64,000 nucleotides of DNA. Origin: Azospirillum sp. TSO35-2 (lineage in GTDB: Bacteria > Pseudomonadota > Alphaproteobacteria > Azospirillales > Azospirillaceae). Below are positions 43,964 to 52,780 of this stretch, one piece after another. The position numbers and the translations under genes are program-made. Below the pieces are notes generated by a model that worked only from the letters and a program-made list of their open reading frames with translations, searched no databases and was not told the origin of the DNA. Position 1 is the first letter of the stretch, and the number at the start of each line of letters is the position of its first letter. Where the stretch lies: contig NZ_LGRA01000021.1 of assembly GCF_003116095.1 (NCBI RefSeq), positions 934,784-998,783 on the forward strand, read 5' to 3'.

Positions 43964-43981
43964 GCCTGCCGGCGGGCAGGC
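43964..43981 (-). terminator. Hairpin downstream of the ABC operon
   Basis: GCCTGCC-GGCG-GGCAGGC, continuing into a short GGCA tandem repeat, between the ABC ATPase stop and the arsR promoter. Confidence 0.4.
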
Positions 43982-44097
43982 AGGCAGGAGGAGCAGCGGG
44001 TGGCAGCCTCGGCGCCGGGGTGCCGGCCCGCACCACCACCGGCTTCGCCACCCGGCGCAGCGTCGGGACAGCGGCGGTTCGCCCCGGACGGCGCCCT

Positions 44098-44787
44098 TCA
44101 CCCGCCGGCTTCGACCTGCCCGTCGCGCAGCGACACCGCATGATCGAAGCGGCCGAAGATCGTCTCGTCATGCGTGACCACCAGGACCGCGGCCCGCTGT
44201 TCAAGGGCGAGCCGGCGGAGCAGGTCCATCACCATGCCGGCCCGTCCGGAGTCGAGCGCCGCCGTCGGCTCGTCGGCCAGGATGATGCGCGGGCGGTTGG
44301 CGAGCGCGCGGGCGATGGCCACCCGCTGCGCCTCTCCGCCCGACAGCCGGGATGGCAGCGACGCGCGGCGGTGCCCGACCTCCAGATAGTCGAGCAGGGC
44401 CCGCGCCCGCCGCCGCGCCTCGGCGCCGGAAACACCCGCCAGATCGAGGGCGACGGCGACATTCTCCTCGGCGGTGAGGAACGGCAGAAGATTGTGGAAC
44501 TGGAAGATGAAGCCGATCTTCTCCAGGCGAAGCCGGCGCAGGTCGGATTTCAGCCAGCGGTTGTCATAGACCGTCTCACCGTCCAGGTCCATGCGGCCGC
44601 GCGTCGGCTCGACGATGCAGCCGATCAGGTTCAGGAGCGTCGTCTTGCCGGACCCGCTGGGACCGAGCAGCCCGACGACCTGCCCCGGATAGACCCGCAG
44701 GTCCGTGTCCTTCAGCGCGTGCACGGCGGCCTCGCCGCTGCCGTAGGTCTTGGCGATTCCCCGAAGCTCGACGAGCGGCGTTGCCAT
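44098..44787 (-). CDS. ABC transporter ATP-binding protein (MacB/LolD/DevA type)
   Basis: A 229-residue ATPase with Walker A GPSGSGKTT, Q-loop FIFQFHNLLPFL, signature LSGGEAQRVAIARAL, Walker B IILADEPTAALD and H-loop VTHD. TAEENVA and the size fit the MacB-FtsX subclass that drives mechanotransmission-type or DevBCA-type export. The start is 5 bp from the permease stop. The three leftward genes 47097-44098 form one operon: fusion protein, permease, ATPase. Confidence 0.93.
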   Translation of the reverse strand: MATPLVELRGIAKTYGSGEAAVHALKDTDLRVYPGQVVGLLGPSGSGKTTLLNLIGCIVEPTRGRMDLDGETVYDNRWLKSDLRRLRLEKIGFIFQFHNLLPFLTAEENVAVALDLAGVSGAEARRRARALLDYLEVGHRRASLPSRLSGGEAQRVAIARALANRPRIILADEPTAALDSGRAGMVMDLLRRLALEQRAAVLVVTHDETIFGRFDHAVSLRDGQVEAGG

Positions 44788-44791
44788 CACC

Positions 44792-45925
44792 TCAGCCTCC
44801 GAGCGCGGTCGCCGGATCGACCTTGAGCGCAAGACGGACACCGAGCCCGCTCGCCACCACGCAGAGGACCAGCACCGCCGCTCCCAGCATCAACGCATCG
44901 TCCGGCAGCAGCAGCAGGCGGCGCGGGAAATGGTCCTTGGCGAGCAGGATAAGCAGCGTGCCGGCGCTCCAGCCGATCACTCCCATGGCAAGCGCCTGCT
45001 GCACGATCAGGGCGACGATGGTGCGGTCGGGCGCGCCGATCAGCTTCAGTGTGGCGATGGCCTTCACCTTGTCCATGGTCAGCGTGTAGAGGATCAGCGC
45101 GATCACCACCGCCGACACCGCCATCAGGATCGCCGTGAACAGGCCGATCTGCCGGCGCGCCTTCTCGACCACCGACTTCAGCAGCAGTCCCTCCTGCTCC
45201 CCCTGCGTCAGCGCCGCAAGGTGCTTCCAGCGCGCCGCCTCCGCCGCCACGCGGGCCTCGGGCACGCCGGGCAGCACCCGCGCCACCACCGCGTTCACCG
45301 TGTCGAGGCCCGCCGGCCGCCCGCCGCGCGCCAGCTCGCGGCGGGCGGCCGGCGGATCCAGCTCGAACTGCAGGCGCTGGCTGTCCCGCAGCGTCAGGTG
45401 GACGACCGGATCGCCGCCGGACGCGACGACGCCGTCGGTCAGTCCGACCACCTCGTAGACGTCCCGGCCCAGCCGCACGCGCTCACCGATCTCCAGCCCG
45501 GCGCGACGGTCGGCGAGCATCTCGTAATGGCTGCGGGTGATCAGCCGGCCGGCGGCGAGGCGTTTCGGCTCGCCGGGCCGCCCCGGCTCGTAGCCCACGA
45601 CGTACAGGCGCAGCGTCCGCCCGCGGTGCGCCGTTTCCACCGACTGGAAGGTCAGCGAGCCGGCCGCGGCCACCCCGGCCAGACGCGCCACCGCGTCACG
45701 CTCGTCGCCGGGGATGCGTGAGGCCTCCGCGAAGGGGCCGCGGGTGCCGGATTCGACGATCCACAGATCGGCTCCGGGCGAGCGCACCAGCGTCAGCGCC
45801 TCGTCCACCAGCCCGCGGTAGATGCCGATCATCGACAGCACAACACCCAGCAACAGGCTCAGCCCCAGGCAGGTCAGCAGGAAACGGCCGAGATTGTGGC
45901 GCACGTCGCGCACCGCGAGGTTCAT
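44792..45925 (-). CDS. FtsX-like ABC permease (MacB/DevC type)
   Basis: A 377-residue permease with one N-terminal TM segment (FLLTCLGLSLLLGVVLSMIGIY), a large periplasmic domain (about 45-255) and three C-terminal TM helices in the FtsX domain (LFTAILMAVSAVVIALILYTLTMDKVKAIATLKLIGA). Topology and KLIGAPD motif are those of DevC/MacB-type subunits. The start overlaps the fusion-protein stop (ATGA). Confidence 0.9.
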   Translation of the reverse strand: MNLAVRDVRHNLGRFLLTCLGLSLLLGVVLSMIGIYRGLVDEALTLVRSPGADLWIVESGTRGPFAEASRIPGDERDAVARLAGVAAAGSLTFQSVETAHRGRTLRLYVVGYEPGRPGEPKRLAAGRLITRSHYEMLADRRAGLEIGERVRLGRDVYEVVGLTDGVVASGGDPVVHLTLRDSQRLQFELDPPAARRELARGGRPAGLDTVNAVVARVLPGVPEARVAAEAARWKHLAALTQGEQEGLLLKSVVEKARRQIGLFTAILMAVSAVVIALILYTLTMDKVKAIATLKLIGAPDRTIVALIVQQALAMGVIGWSAGTLLILLAKDHFPRRLLLLPDDALMLGAAVLVLCVVASGLGVRLALKVDPATALGG

Positions 45926-47097
45926 GGCGTCGTCTCCTGCGGTTCGGCGCGCCGGCCCTCGCGCAGGCCGGACACCGTGGCGACGACCGGCCGCGCGCCG
46001 TCGGGCAGGCCGCCGGTCACCTCCAGCCGGCCGTCCAGCGTATGGCGGCCGAAGCCCAGCGTGCGGCGGGCGAGGCGGCCGTCCTCGACGGTCCACACCG
46101 TGCCGCTGCGCCCGTCGAAGCGGTCGACCGCCGCCTGCGGCACCAGCACGGCGCGCGGCAGGGCGTCGACGGCAATGGTTGCCTCCACCTGTTCGGCGAG
46201 GTGGACCCGGGATGGGCAGACCTCGCATTTCAGGTAGACCTTCCGCTCCTCGGTGACGCGGTCGCTCTCCAGGTCGATGCGCACCACGCGCGCCGAGAAG
46301 GTCCGGCCGGGCAGCGAGCGCAGTCGCACCGCCGCCGCCTGCCCTTCCGTCAGGCCGCCGGCCGAGGCCTCGTCGATGTGGACCAGCGCCCAGACGCTGT
46401 CGGGAGCGATCAGGGTAAACAGCGGCTCGCCGGGATTGACGGCGGCACCCAGCTCCTTGTGGCGGGCGATCACCAGCGCCTCGAACGGGGCGGTCAGGGT
46501 GTAGCGGTCGAGCCGTGCCGATTCGTAACGCAGTCGCGCTTCGGCGTCGGCCACCGATGCATCGGCCACCGCGAGGTCGGATCGCGCCAGCGCCAGCTCC
46601 GCTTCGGCGACGCGCAGGTCGGCGGCGCTGTCCTGCGCCACCTCGACCGACACGCTGCCTTTGGACAGCAGCTCCTGCCGTCGTCCGGCGGCCTGCCGAC
46701 GCTTGTCGAGCAGCGAGTTCGCCTTGAGGATGGCCGCGTCCGCCTTGGCGCGCGCCGCGCGCGCCTGCCCCAGCGTGGCCTCGGCCTCGGCGACGCGGGC
46801 GTCCTGCTGGCGGGTGTCGAGCCGGGCGAGGACGGCACCCTGCGGCACGCGGTCTTCATGGTCGGCGAACAGCCCCGTCACCGTGCCGGCAACCTCCAGC
46901 CCGACCGCCGAGCGCACGCGCGCCTCCACCGTACCGATGCCGTAGACCTCGATGGGGACGTCATGCTCGACCGCTGCGACGGCGACGGCGACCGGGCGGA
47001 CCCAGACCGCCCACCCTCCGACGGCGAGGGCACCGGCGATCAGCATCAGCACAAGACCCAAGCGCCACCGACGCATGACCGGATTCCCCTTGTCCAT
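45922..47097 (-). CDS. Membrane-fusion protein (HlyD/DevB type)
   Basis: A 391-residue periplasmic adaptor: one N-terminal TM (LGLVLMLIAGALAVGGWAVWV), lipoyl-like halves around a long alpha-hairpin (about 100-200, with ARVAEAEATLGQARAARAKADAAI), and a beta-barrel domain. K-C-E-V-C near 270 (YLKCEVCPS) is unusual in the family and may bind metal or form a disulfide. With the permease and ATPase it makes a tripartite exporter, likely for a peptide, lipid or metal-linked substrate. The ATG of MDKGNPV is chosen; MRRW at 47076 is the alternative. Confidence 0.9.
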   Translation of the reverse strand: MDKGNPVMRRWRLGLVLMLIAGALAVGGWAVWVRPVAVAVAAVEHDVPIEVYGIGTVEARVRSAVGLEVAGTVTGLFADHEDRVPQGAVLARLDTRQQDARVAEAEATLGQARAARAKADAAILKANSLLDKRRQAAGRRQELLSKGSVSVEVAQDSAADLRVAEAELALARSDLAVADASVADAEARLRYESARLDRYTLTAPFEALVIARHKELGAAVNPGEPLFTLIAPDSVWALVHIDEASAGGLTEGQAAAVRLRSLPGRTFSARVVRIDLESDRVTEERKVYLKCEVCPSRVHLAEQVEATIAVDALPRAVLVPQAAVDRFDGRSGTVWTVEDGRLARRTLGFGRHTLDGRLEVTGGLPDGARPVVATVSGLREGRRAEPQETTP

Positions 47098-47242
47098 TCC
47101 CCACAGTCTCTTGCCACGCGGACCGGGCGCATTCCAACTCCCGCCCCTCCCCGTTGCCGGCCTGCGACATTCTGGCGCCGCAGCCGTTCCATCAGTGTAT
47201 GCTAATATTATTGATCGCACCATGCTTTGACAGGAGGTTTTG

Positions 47243-47599
47243 ATGAAACGGCTCCTCGCTGCGGCACTCTGTACGGGATTGTTGTGCGCGACGTCCGCTT
47301 ATGCCCAATCCGGGGCGGGTCGTGGTATGGGCGGCCAAGGAATGGGGCAGGGAATGGGGCAGGGAATGGGAGGTGGCTCCGCTGCCATGCACCAGCAGAT
47401 GTTCGGGCAACTCGACACCGACAAGGATGGCAGCGTCAGCCGCCAGGAGTTCGTCGACGCACAGCGGGGCGGTCCGGGGTCGATGACCGACGTTGCCAAG
47501 GAGCGCCGCAGCGCCCGGTTCGACCAGTTCGACAAAAACAAGGACGGCAAGCTGACCCCCGACGAGTGGGGCGCCTGGACATCGGGCAAACCGCGATAA
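47243..47599 (+). CDS. Exported EF-hand protein
   Basis: A 118-residue protein with signal peptide MKRLLAAALCTGLLCATSAYA and a Gly/Met-rich linker GMGGQGMGQGMGQGMGGG encoded by a 12-bp DNA repeat. It carries two EF-hand loops: DTDKDGSVSRQE (about 58-69) and DKNKDGKLTPDE (about 98-109). It likely binds Ca2+ in the periplasm. Strong RBS CAGGAGGTTTTG. Divergent from the export operon, possibly sharing its promoter region. It precedes the second sensor kinase but no functional link is proven. Confidence 0.85.
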   Translation: MKRLLAAALCTGLLCATSAYAQSGAGRGMGGQGMGQGMGQGMGGGSAAMHQQMFGQLDTDKDGSVSRQEFVDAQRGGPGSMTDVAKERRSARFDQFDKNKDGKLTPDEWGAWTSGKPR

Positions 47600-47689
47600 C
47601 CAAAGGCGCATGGGTGCCCGACGACATCGGCCACATCCACGCAACAGGCTGCCGTGAACCCATGTAGCCCGCCGGCGAACCTTTGGGCT

Positions 47690-49516
47690 ATGGTGACGGT
47701 TATGCGGATGTGGCTGATGGTTTCATGTGTCGTGCTGGCGTGGGCGGCAGCCGCGAGGGCGGAGCCGGACGCGGTGCGCATCGGTGTGCTCGCCTACCGC
47801 GGGTCGGAGCGGGCGGCCCGCGACTGGGAACCGACGCTGGCGCATCTGGAGCGCGCGATCCCCGACCACCGCTTCGTCATGCTGCCGCTCGACCTGCCGG
47901 GCATGGTGCTGGCCGTCGCCGACCGCCGCGTCGATTTCGTCATCACCAACCCCGGCAGCTACGTCACGCTGGAGGCGCGTTTCGCGGTGACGCGCATCGC
48001 CACGCTGGAGTCCGGATCGCCGGACGCCCGCTTCGCCGCGGTCGGATCCACCGTGATCCGTCGGTCCGACCGGACGGCGATCCGCGGTCTGGCCGACCTC
48101 AAGGGCAAGCGGCTGGCGGTGGTGTCGACCGACGCGTTCGGCGGCTTCCAGATCGCGTGGCGCGAGATGGAGGAGGCCGGCGTCCGCCCCTTCGAGGATC
48201 TGGCGGAACTGACTGCGGTCGGCTTCCCGATGGAAGGGGTGGTGGAGGCGGTGCGCGGCGGCAGCGCCGACGCCGGCGTGCTGCGCGCCTGCCTGCTGGA
48301 GGAAATGGCGGCGCAGGGCCGCGTCGCGCCGGGCGAGTTCGTGGTGGTCGGCGAACGGCCGTCCAGCGACCTGCCCTGCCGGGTGTCGTCGCGGCTTTAT
48401 CCCGACTGGCCCTTCGCCCGGCTGGCGCACACCCCGCGCGATCTGGCCCGGCTCGTCGCGGCGGCGCTGCTGACCATGCCGGCGGCAGACGGGCGGACCT
48501 GGACCGCCTCGCTCGACTACACGTCGGTGCATGAGCTGTTCCGCAGGCTGCACATCGGCCCCTACCCGCGCACCCCGCCGACGCTGGACGAGGTTCTGCG
48601 CGAGAACTGGCACTGGCTGGCGGTTGCGGCGGCGGCGGTGCTGTGGTGGATCGTCCACGCCGCCCGCGTCGAGGTCCTCGTCCGCCGCCGCACGGCCGAA
48701 CTGGAACGCGAGATCGTCGAGCGCGAACGCGCCGAAGCCACCGCGGTCCGCCTGCGCGAGGAGCGCGACCAGCTCTCCCGCCTCGGCATCGTCGGCGAGA
48801 TGGCCAGCAACATCGCCCACGAGCTGAACCAGCCGCTGGCGGCGATCGGCAATTTCGCCGGCGGCATGACCCGCATTCTGGACGGGCCGGCGCCCGATCT
48901 CGGCATGCTGCGCGCCGGCGCACGCTCGGTGGCGGAGCAGGCCGAACGGGCCGCCGCGATCATCCAGCGCACCCGCGGCTTCGTCAGCCGCCGCGACGCC
49001 CAGCGCTCCACCCTGTCGGTCAACGCCGTGCTGGAGGAAACCCTGTCGCTGTTCGGCGCCCCGCCCGATCCCGGACTGTCCATCACGTCGGATCCGGCCG
49101 ACGGGCTGCCCGAGGTCAGGGCCGACAAGGTGGAGCTTCAGCAGGTGCTGCTGAACCTGTTGCAGAACGCGGTGGAGGCCACGCGGAGCGGCAATAATGG
49201 TGGCGGCGGCGGCGACATCGTCGTGCGGACCGCGCTGTCCGGCGGCATGGTGATGATCGAGGTGCGCGATTCCGGTCCGGGCGCACCCGAGGAGGCGAGG
49301 TCGCGGATGTTCGAGCCCTTCTTCACCACCAAGCCGGGCGGGTTGGGCCTGGGCCTGTCGATCTGCCGCACCATCGTCGAGCGGCACGGCGGCCGCATCT
49401 GGGCGGTGCCGGGCGTCCCGCAAGGGCTGGCCGTCCGCTTCACCCTGCCTCCCGACCCCGGAGCGGCAGCCGGAACCGCCCTCTCGACTTCGCCCGTTCA
49501 GGAGACCCGCGCATGA
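47690..49516 (+). CDS. TtrS-like sensor histidine kinase upstream of the sox operon
   Basis: A 608-residue paralogue of TtrS (34507-36378) with matching parts throughout: signal peptide, PhnD-like periplasmic domain (VRIGVLAYRGSERAARDWEPT, FVITNPGSYVTLEARF, AFGGFQIAWREM), TM (WLAVAAAAVLWWIVHAARV), H-box SNIAHELNQPLAAIGNF and HATPase LGLGLSICRTIVERHGG. Conserved Cys in LRACLLEEM and the SSDLPCRVSSRLYPDWP region match TtrS positions. Related kinases include TtrS and the thiosulfate sensor ThsS of Shewanella; adjacency to sox makes thiosulfate the likelier signal, which is inference. Start choice: ATG 47690 over 47702; the RBS is weak. Overlaps the next gene by 4 bp. Confidence 0.88.
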   Translation: MVTVMRMWLMVSCVVLAWAAAARAEPDAVRIGVLAYRGSERAARDWEPTLAHLERAIPDHRFVMLPLDLPGMVLAVADRRVDFVITNPGSYVTLEARFAVTRIATLESGSPDARFAAVGSTVIRRSDRTAIRGLADLKGKRLAVVSTDAFGGFQIAWREMEEAGVRPFEDLAELTAVGFPMEGVVEAVRGGSADAGVLRACLLEEMAAQGRVAPGEFVVVGERPSSDLPCRVSSRLYPDWPFARLAHTPRDLARLVAAALLTMPAADGRTWTASLDYTSVHELFRRLHIGPYPRTPPTLDEVLRENWHWLAVAAAAVLWWIVHAARVEVLVRRRTAELEREIVERERAEATAVRLREERDQLSRLGIVGEMASNIAHELNQPLAAIGNFAGGMTRILDGPAPDLGMLRAGARSVAEQAERAAAIIQRTRGFVSRRDAQRSTLSVNAVLEETLSLFGAPPDPGLSITSDPADGLPEVRADKVELQQVLLNLLQNAVEATRSGNNGGGGGDIVVRTALSGGMVMIEVRDSGPGAPEEARSRMFEPFFTTKPGGLGLGLSICRTIVERHGGRIWAVPGVPQGLAVRFTLPPDPGAAAGTALSTSPVQETRA

Positions 49517-50136
49517 CCGACACTCCCCTGGTGCTGGTGGTGGACGACGACGAGGCGATGCGGAACTCGGTCGGTTACCTGCTGGCCTCCGTCGGCATTG
49601 CCTGCGAGACCTTCGCGTCGGCCGAAGCTTTCCTGGCCTCGTCGCACCTGCGCCCGCCGCTGCGGCCCGGCTGCGTCCTGCTCGACGTCCGCATGCCCGG
49701 GATGAGCGGGATCGAGCTGCTGCGCCACCTGAAGGAGCGTGGCTGCAAGCGCCCGGTCATCATGGTCACCGGCCATGGCGACGTGCCGCTGGCCGTCGCC
49801 GCGCTGAAGGGCGGGGCCGAGGACTTCATCGAAAAGCCGTGGAAGGATCAGGCGCTGCTCGACGCGGTCAACGTCGCCATCCGCAAGAGCCGCGACGTCC
49901 TGGTGCGCAGCGCCGGGCGCGAGGCGGTGGAGGCCCGGCTGGCCCAACTGAGCCGGCGCGAGCGCGAGGTGCTGGCCCTGGTGCTCGACGGCCGGCAGAA
50001 CAAGGAGATCGCGACGGCGCTGGCCATCTCGGTCAAGACCGTCGAGGGCCATCGCCAGATGGTGATGGAGAAGATGGGCGCCCGCTCCGTCGCCGAGCTG
50101 GCGCGGCTGGCGCTGACCCCCGGCGACCGGGTTTAA
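49513..50136 (+). CDS. TtrR-like response regulator upstream of the sox operon
   Basis: A 207-residue FixJ/LuxR-type regulator: receiver with VLVVDDDEAMRNS, phospho-Asp in CVLLDVRMPGMSG, Lys in DFIEKPW, then LuxR HTH (LSRREREVLALVLDGRQNKEIATALAISVKTVEGHRQMVMEKM). The start overlaps the kinase stop (ATGA), so the pair is cotranslated. 157 bp before soxC, with two dyads in the gap. Likely activator of the sox operon. Confidence 0.9.
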   Translation: MTDTPLVLVVDDDEAMRNSVGYLLASVGIACETFASAEAFLASSHLRPPLRPGCVLLDVRMPGMSGIELLRHLKERGCKRPVIMVTGHGDVPLAVAALKGGAEDFIEKPWKDQALLDAVNVAIRKSRDVLVRSAGREAVEARLAQLSRREREVLALVLDGRQNKEIATALAISVKTVEGHRQMVMEKMGARSVAELARLALTPGDRV

Positions 50137-50177
50137 CAAGGCCGTCCAAGGACTTGGTCGCGTCCCCCGTCTGAAAG

Positions 50178-50193
50178 CAAGGGTTTTCCCTTG
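50178..50193. promoter_or_regulatory. Candidate response-regulator operator upstream of soxC
   Basis: Perfect dyad CAAGGG-TTTT-CCCTTG in the 157-bp gap between the TtrR-like gene and soxC, 100 bp before the soxC start. Position corresponds to the dyad before ttrB (37048-37079). Confidence 0.5.
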
Positions 50194-50195
50194 GT

Positions 50196-50220
50196 CGCCA
50201 CCGGAATCCACCCGGTGGCG
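50196..50220 (+). promoter_or_regulatory. Stem-loop in the sox leader region
   Basis: CGCCACCGG-N7-CCGGTGGCG, a perfect 9-bp stem 3 bp after the dyad at 50178. Could be a terminator of the regulator transcript, a second operator, or a leader hairpin. No T-run follows. Confidence 0.4.
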
Positions 50221-50292
50221 GCACTTGTTCGCTGCACGTATCATCAGCGTGACAAAGATACCGGCAGCGAACCGGAAGGAAATGGGACGGAC

Positions 50293-51714
50293 ATGACCAA
50301 GTTGCGGCCAACCGGAGAGGCGACTCCCCGAACCGATCCGCTTGTCCCCGGCGCGGATACACTGTCCGGCCGGTTGCGGCGGGCGCCTGAAAACTTCCTG
50401 ACCGCCGACGACATCCGGCAGGTCGGCCAGGGACGGCGCGATTTCCTGCGCGCCAGCTTCCTCGCGGCGGCCGGCGCGACCGCCGCGGCGACGCTGAGCG
50501 GCCGTGCCGCCGCTGCCAGTCCGGCCGGCGCCGGCGGCGACCCCGACATCCTGAACCCCACCCCCTGGGGCAGCAGCCTGGGGCTGCCGGTGGCGGCCAA
50601 CCCCTACGGCCTGCCGTCGAAGCACGAGCGCGGGCTGGTGCGCCGGCAGAGCCCCGGCCTGACCCAGGTGCCCGCCGCCAGCGTGTCCTTCGCGCCCCTG
50701 CAGGGGCTGTTCGGCATCATCACGCCCTCCGGCCTGCATTTCGAGCGGCACCATCAGGGCTGGCAGGACATCGACCCGACCCGGCACCGCCTGATGGTCA
50801 ACGGCGCCCGGCCGGAGTTCGTGAAGACGCCCAAGGTCTACACGATGGACGACATCATGCGCCTGCCGCCGGTGTCGCGGATGCATTTCATCGAATGCGG
50901 CGCCAACACCGGCATGGAATGGGGCAACGTCGCGGTCCCCACCGTGCAGTACACCCACGGCATGCTGTCGTGCAGCGAGTTCACCGGCGTGCCGCTGCGC
51001 ACCCTGCTGGAGGATTGCGGCGCCGACCTGAAGGCCGCCAAGTTCGTCCTGGCGGAAGGCGGCGACGGCTCGTCGATGACCCGTACGATCCCGATCGAAC
51101 TGGTGCTCTCCGGCGAGGTGATGGTCGCCTACGGCCAGAACGGCGAGATGCTGCGGCCGGAAAACGGCTATCCGCTGCGGCTGGTGGTGCCGGGGGTGCA
51201 GGGCGTCTCGTGGGTGAAGTGGTTGCGCCGGATCGAGGTCGGCGACCGGCCCTACGCCACCAAGGACGAGGCGGTCCACTACATCGACCTGATGCCCGAC
51301 GGCCAGCACCGGCAATACACCTCCATCCAGGAATGCAAGTCGGTCATCACCAGCCCGTCGGGCGGCCAGACGCTGCTGGACAAGGGCTACTTCACCATCA
51401 GCGGGCTCGCTTGGTCGGGGCGGGGTGCGGTCAAGCGGGTGGACGTCTCGGTCGACGGCGGCATCAACTGGACGCAGGCGACCCTGCAGACGCCGGTCCT
51501 GTCCAAATGCCTGACCCGCTTCACCCTGCCCTGGAACTGGGACGGCCGGCCGGCGCTGCTACAATCGCGCGCCACCGACGAGACCGGCTTCGTCCAGCCC
51601 GCCTACGGCCAGTTGCGCGCGGTGCGCGGCACCCGGTCGATCTACCACAACAACGCGATCCAGACCTGGCAGGTCGCCGAAAGCGGGGACGTGAACAATG
51701 TCCAGATCCTGTAA
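50293..51714 (+). CDS. soxC: Sulfite dehydrogenase SoxC (molybdopterin subunit)
   Basis: A 473-residue sulfite-oxidase-family protein. Tat leader GRRDFLRASFLAAAGA lies after a ~50-residue extension, as in SoxC generally. HFIECGANTG supplies the Mo-ligand Cys, and the dimerisation domain (from about 340, KSVITSPSGG, WSGRGAVKRVDVSVDGG) is intact. With SoxD it forms the sulfur dehydrogenase of the thiosulfate-oxidising multienzyme system, removing six electrons from the SoxY-bound sulfane. Its 3' end overlaps soxD by 17 bp. Confidence 0.95.
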   Translation: MTKLRPTGEATPRTDPLVPGADTLSGRLRRAPENFLTADDIRQVGQGRRDFLRASFLAAAGATAAATLSGRAAAASPAGAGGDPDILNPTPWGSSLGLPVAANPYGLPSKHERGLVRRQSPGLTQVPAASVSFAPLQGLFGIITPSGLHFERHHQGWQDIDPTRHRLMVNGARPEFVKTPKVYTMDDIMRLPPVSRMHFIECGANTGMEWGNVAVPTVQYTHGMLSCSEFTGVPLRTLLEDCGADLKAAKFVLAEGGDGSSMTRTIPIELVLSGEVMVAYGQNGEMLRPENGYPLRLVVPGVQGVSWVKWLRRIEVGDRPYATKDEAVHYIDLMPDGQHRQYTSIQECKSVITSPSGGQTLLDKGYFTISGLAWSGRGAVKRVDVSVDGGINWTQATLQTPVLSKCLTRFTLPWNWDGRPALLQSRATDETGFVQPAYGQLRAVRGTRSIYHNNAIQTWQVAESGDVNNVQIL

Positions 51715-52756
51715 AGCGGCGCTGCTCGCCTCGGCCATCGGTGCCATCCTCGGCTGGACGGCGCCGGTGCTGGCCGATGGCTTCGCCAACGTCGGCCGCC
51801 CGGCCACCCCGGCCGAGATCAAGGCCTGGGACATCGACGTCGGTCCCGACTTCGCCGGGCTGCCCAAGGGCTCCGGCACCGTGTCGCGCGGCATGGAGAT
51901 CTGGGAGGAGAAGTGCGCCAGTTGCCACGGCACCTTCGGTGAGAGCAACAGCGTCTTCAACCCGCTGGTCGGCGGCACGACGGCCGACGACATCAAGACC
52001 GGCCATGTCGCCGCCCTGAAGCGCACCGACTTTCCGGCGCGGACGACCTTCATGAAGGTCGCCACCGTCTCCACCCTCTACGACTACATCCGCCGCGCGA
52101 TGCCGTGGAACGCGCCGAAGTCGCTGAGCGACGACGACGTCTACGCCGTGCTGGCCTATCTGCTGAACCTCGCGGAGATCGTGCCGGACGACTACACCCT
52201 GACCGACGCGACGATCCGCGACGTGCAGGGGCGGATGCCGAACCGCAACGGCATGACCTCCGCCCACGCCCTGTGGCCCAACTCCAATCCCGCTGGCCCC
52301 GACTTCCCCGGCAGCGTCGCCAAGCCGGACACCGGCAACGCCGCCTGCATGACCGACTGCAAGCCGAAGGCCGAGCTGGCTTCGCAGTTGCCCGACCACG
52401 CCCGCGGCGCCCACGGCAACATCGCCGCGCAGAACCGCATCATCGGCCCGGTCCGCGGCCAGCGCACCGGCCCGGACGCCGCAGCGGCGGATGCGCCCTC
52501 CCCCGCCCTGGCGCTGGCCGAGCAGTCGGGCTGCCTGTCCTGCCACGCGGTCGACACCCGCGTCGTCGGCCCGAGCTACAGCGAGATCGCCGCCCGCTAC
52601 CGCGGCAAGGACAGCGCCGAGGCGCTGGTGTCCAAGGTGAAGGCCGGCGGCGACGGCGTCTGGGGCGCCGTGCCGATGCCGCCGCAAACCGAACTGAGCG
52701 TCGACGACGCCAAGACCCTGGTCGCCTGGATCCTGTCCGGCGCGCCGCAGAAGTAA
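51698..52756 (+). CDS. soxD: Di-haem cytochrome SoxD
   Basis: A 352-residue exported c-type cytochrome. Signal peptide to about residue 26 (PVLA-DG), first haem CASCH, second haem CLSCH in the C-terminal part, linked by a Pro-rich middle (NRNGMTSAHALWPNSNP). It is the electron-accepting subunit of SoxCD. It shares 17 bp with soxC and ends 24 bp before soxY. Confidence 0.94.
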   Translation: MSRSCKAALLASAIGAILGWTAPVLADGFANVGRPATPAEIKAWDIDVGPDFAGLPKGSGTVSRGMEIWEEKCASCHGTFGESNSVFNPLVGGTTADDIKTGHVAALKRTDFPARTTFMKVATVSTLYDYIRRAMPWNAPKSLSDDDVYAVLAYLLNLAEIVPDDYTLTDATIRDVQGRMPNRNGMTSAHALWPNSNPAGPDFPGSVAKPDTGNAACMTDCKPKAELASQLPDHARGAHGNIAAQNRIIGPVRGQRTGPDAAAADAPSPALALAEQSGCLSCHAVDTRVVGPSYSEIAARYRGKDSAEALVSKVKAGGDGVWGAVPMPPQTELSVDDAKTLVAWILSGAPQK

Positions 52757-52780
52757 CGAGACCGAGGAGGAGCAGCTTTC

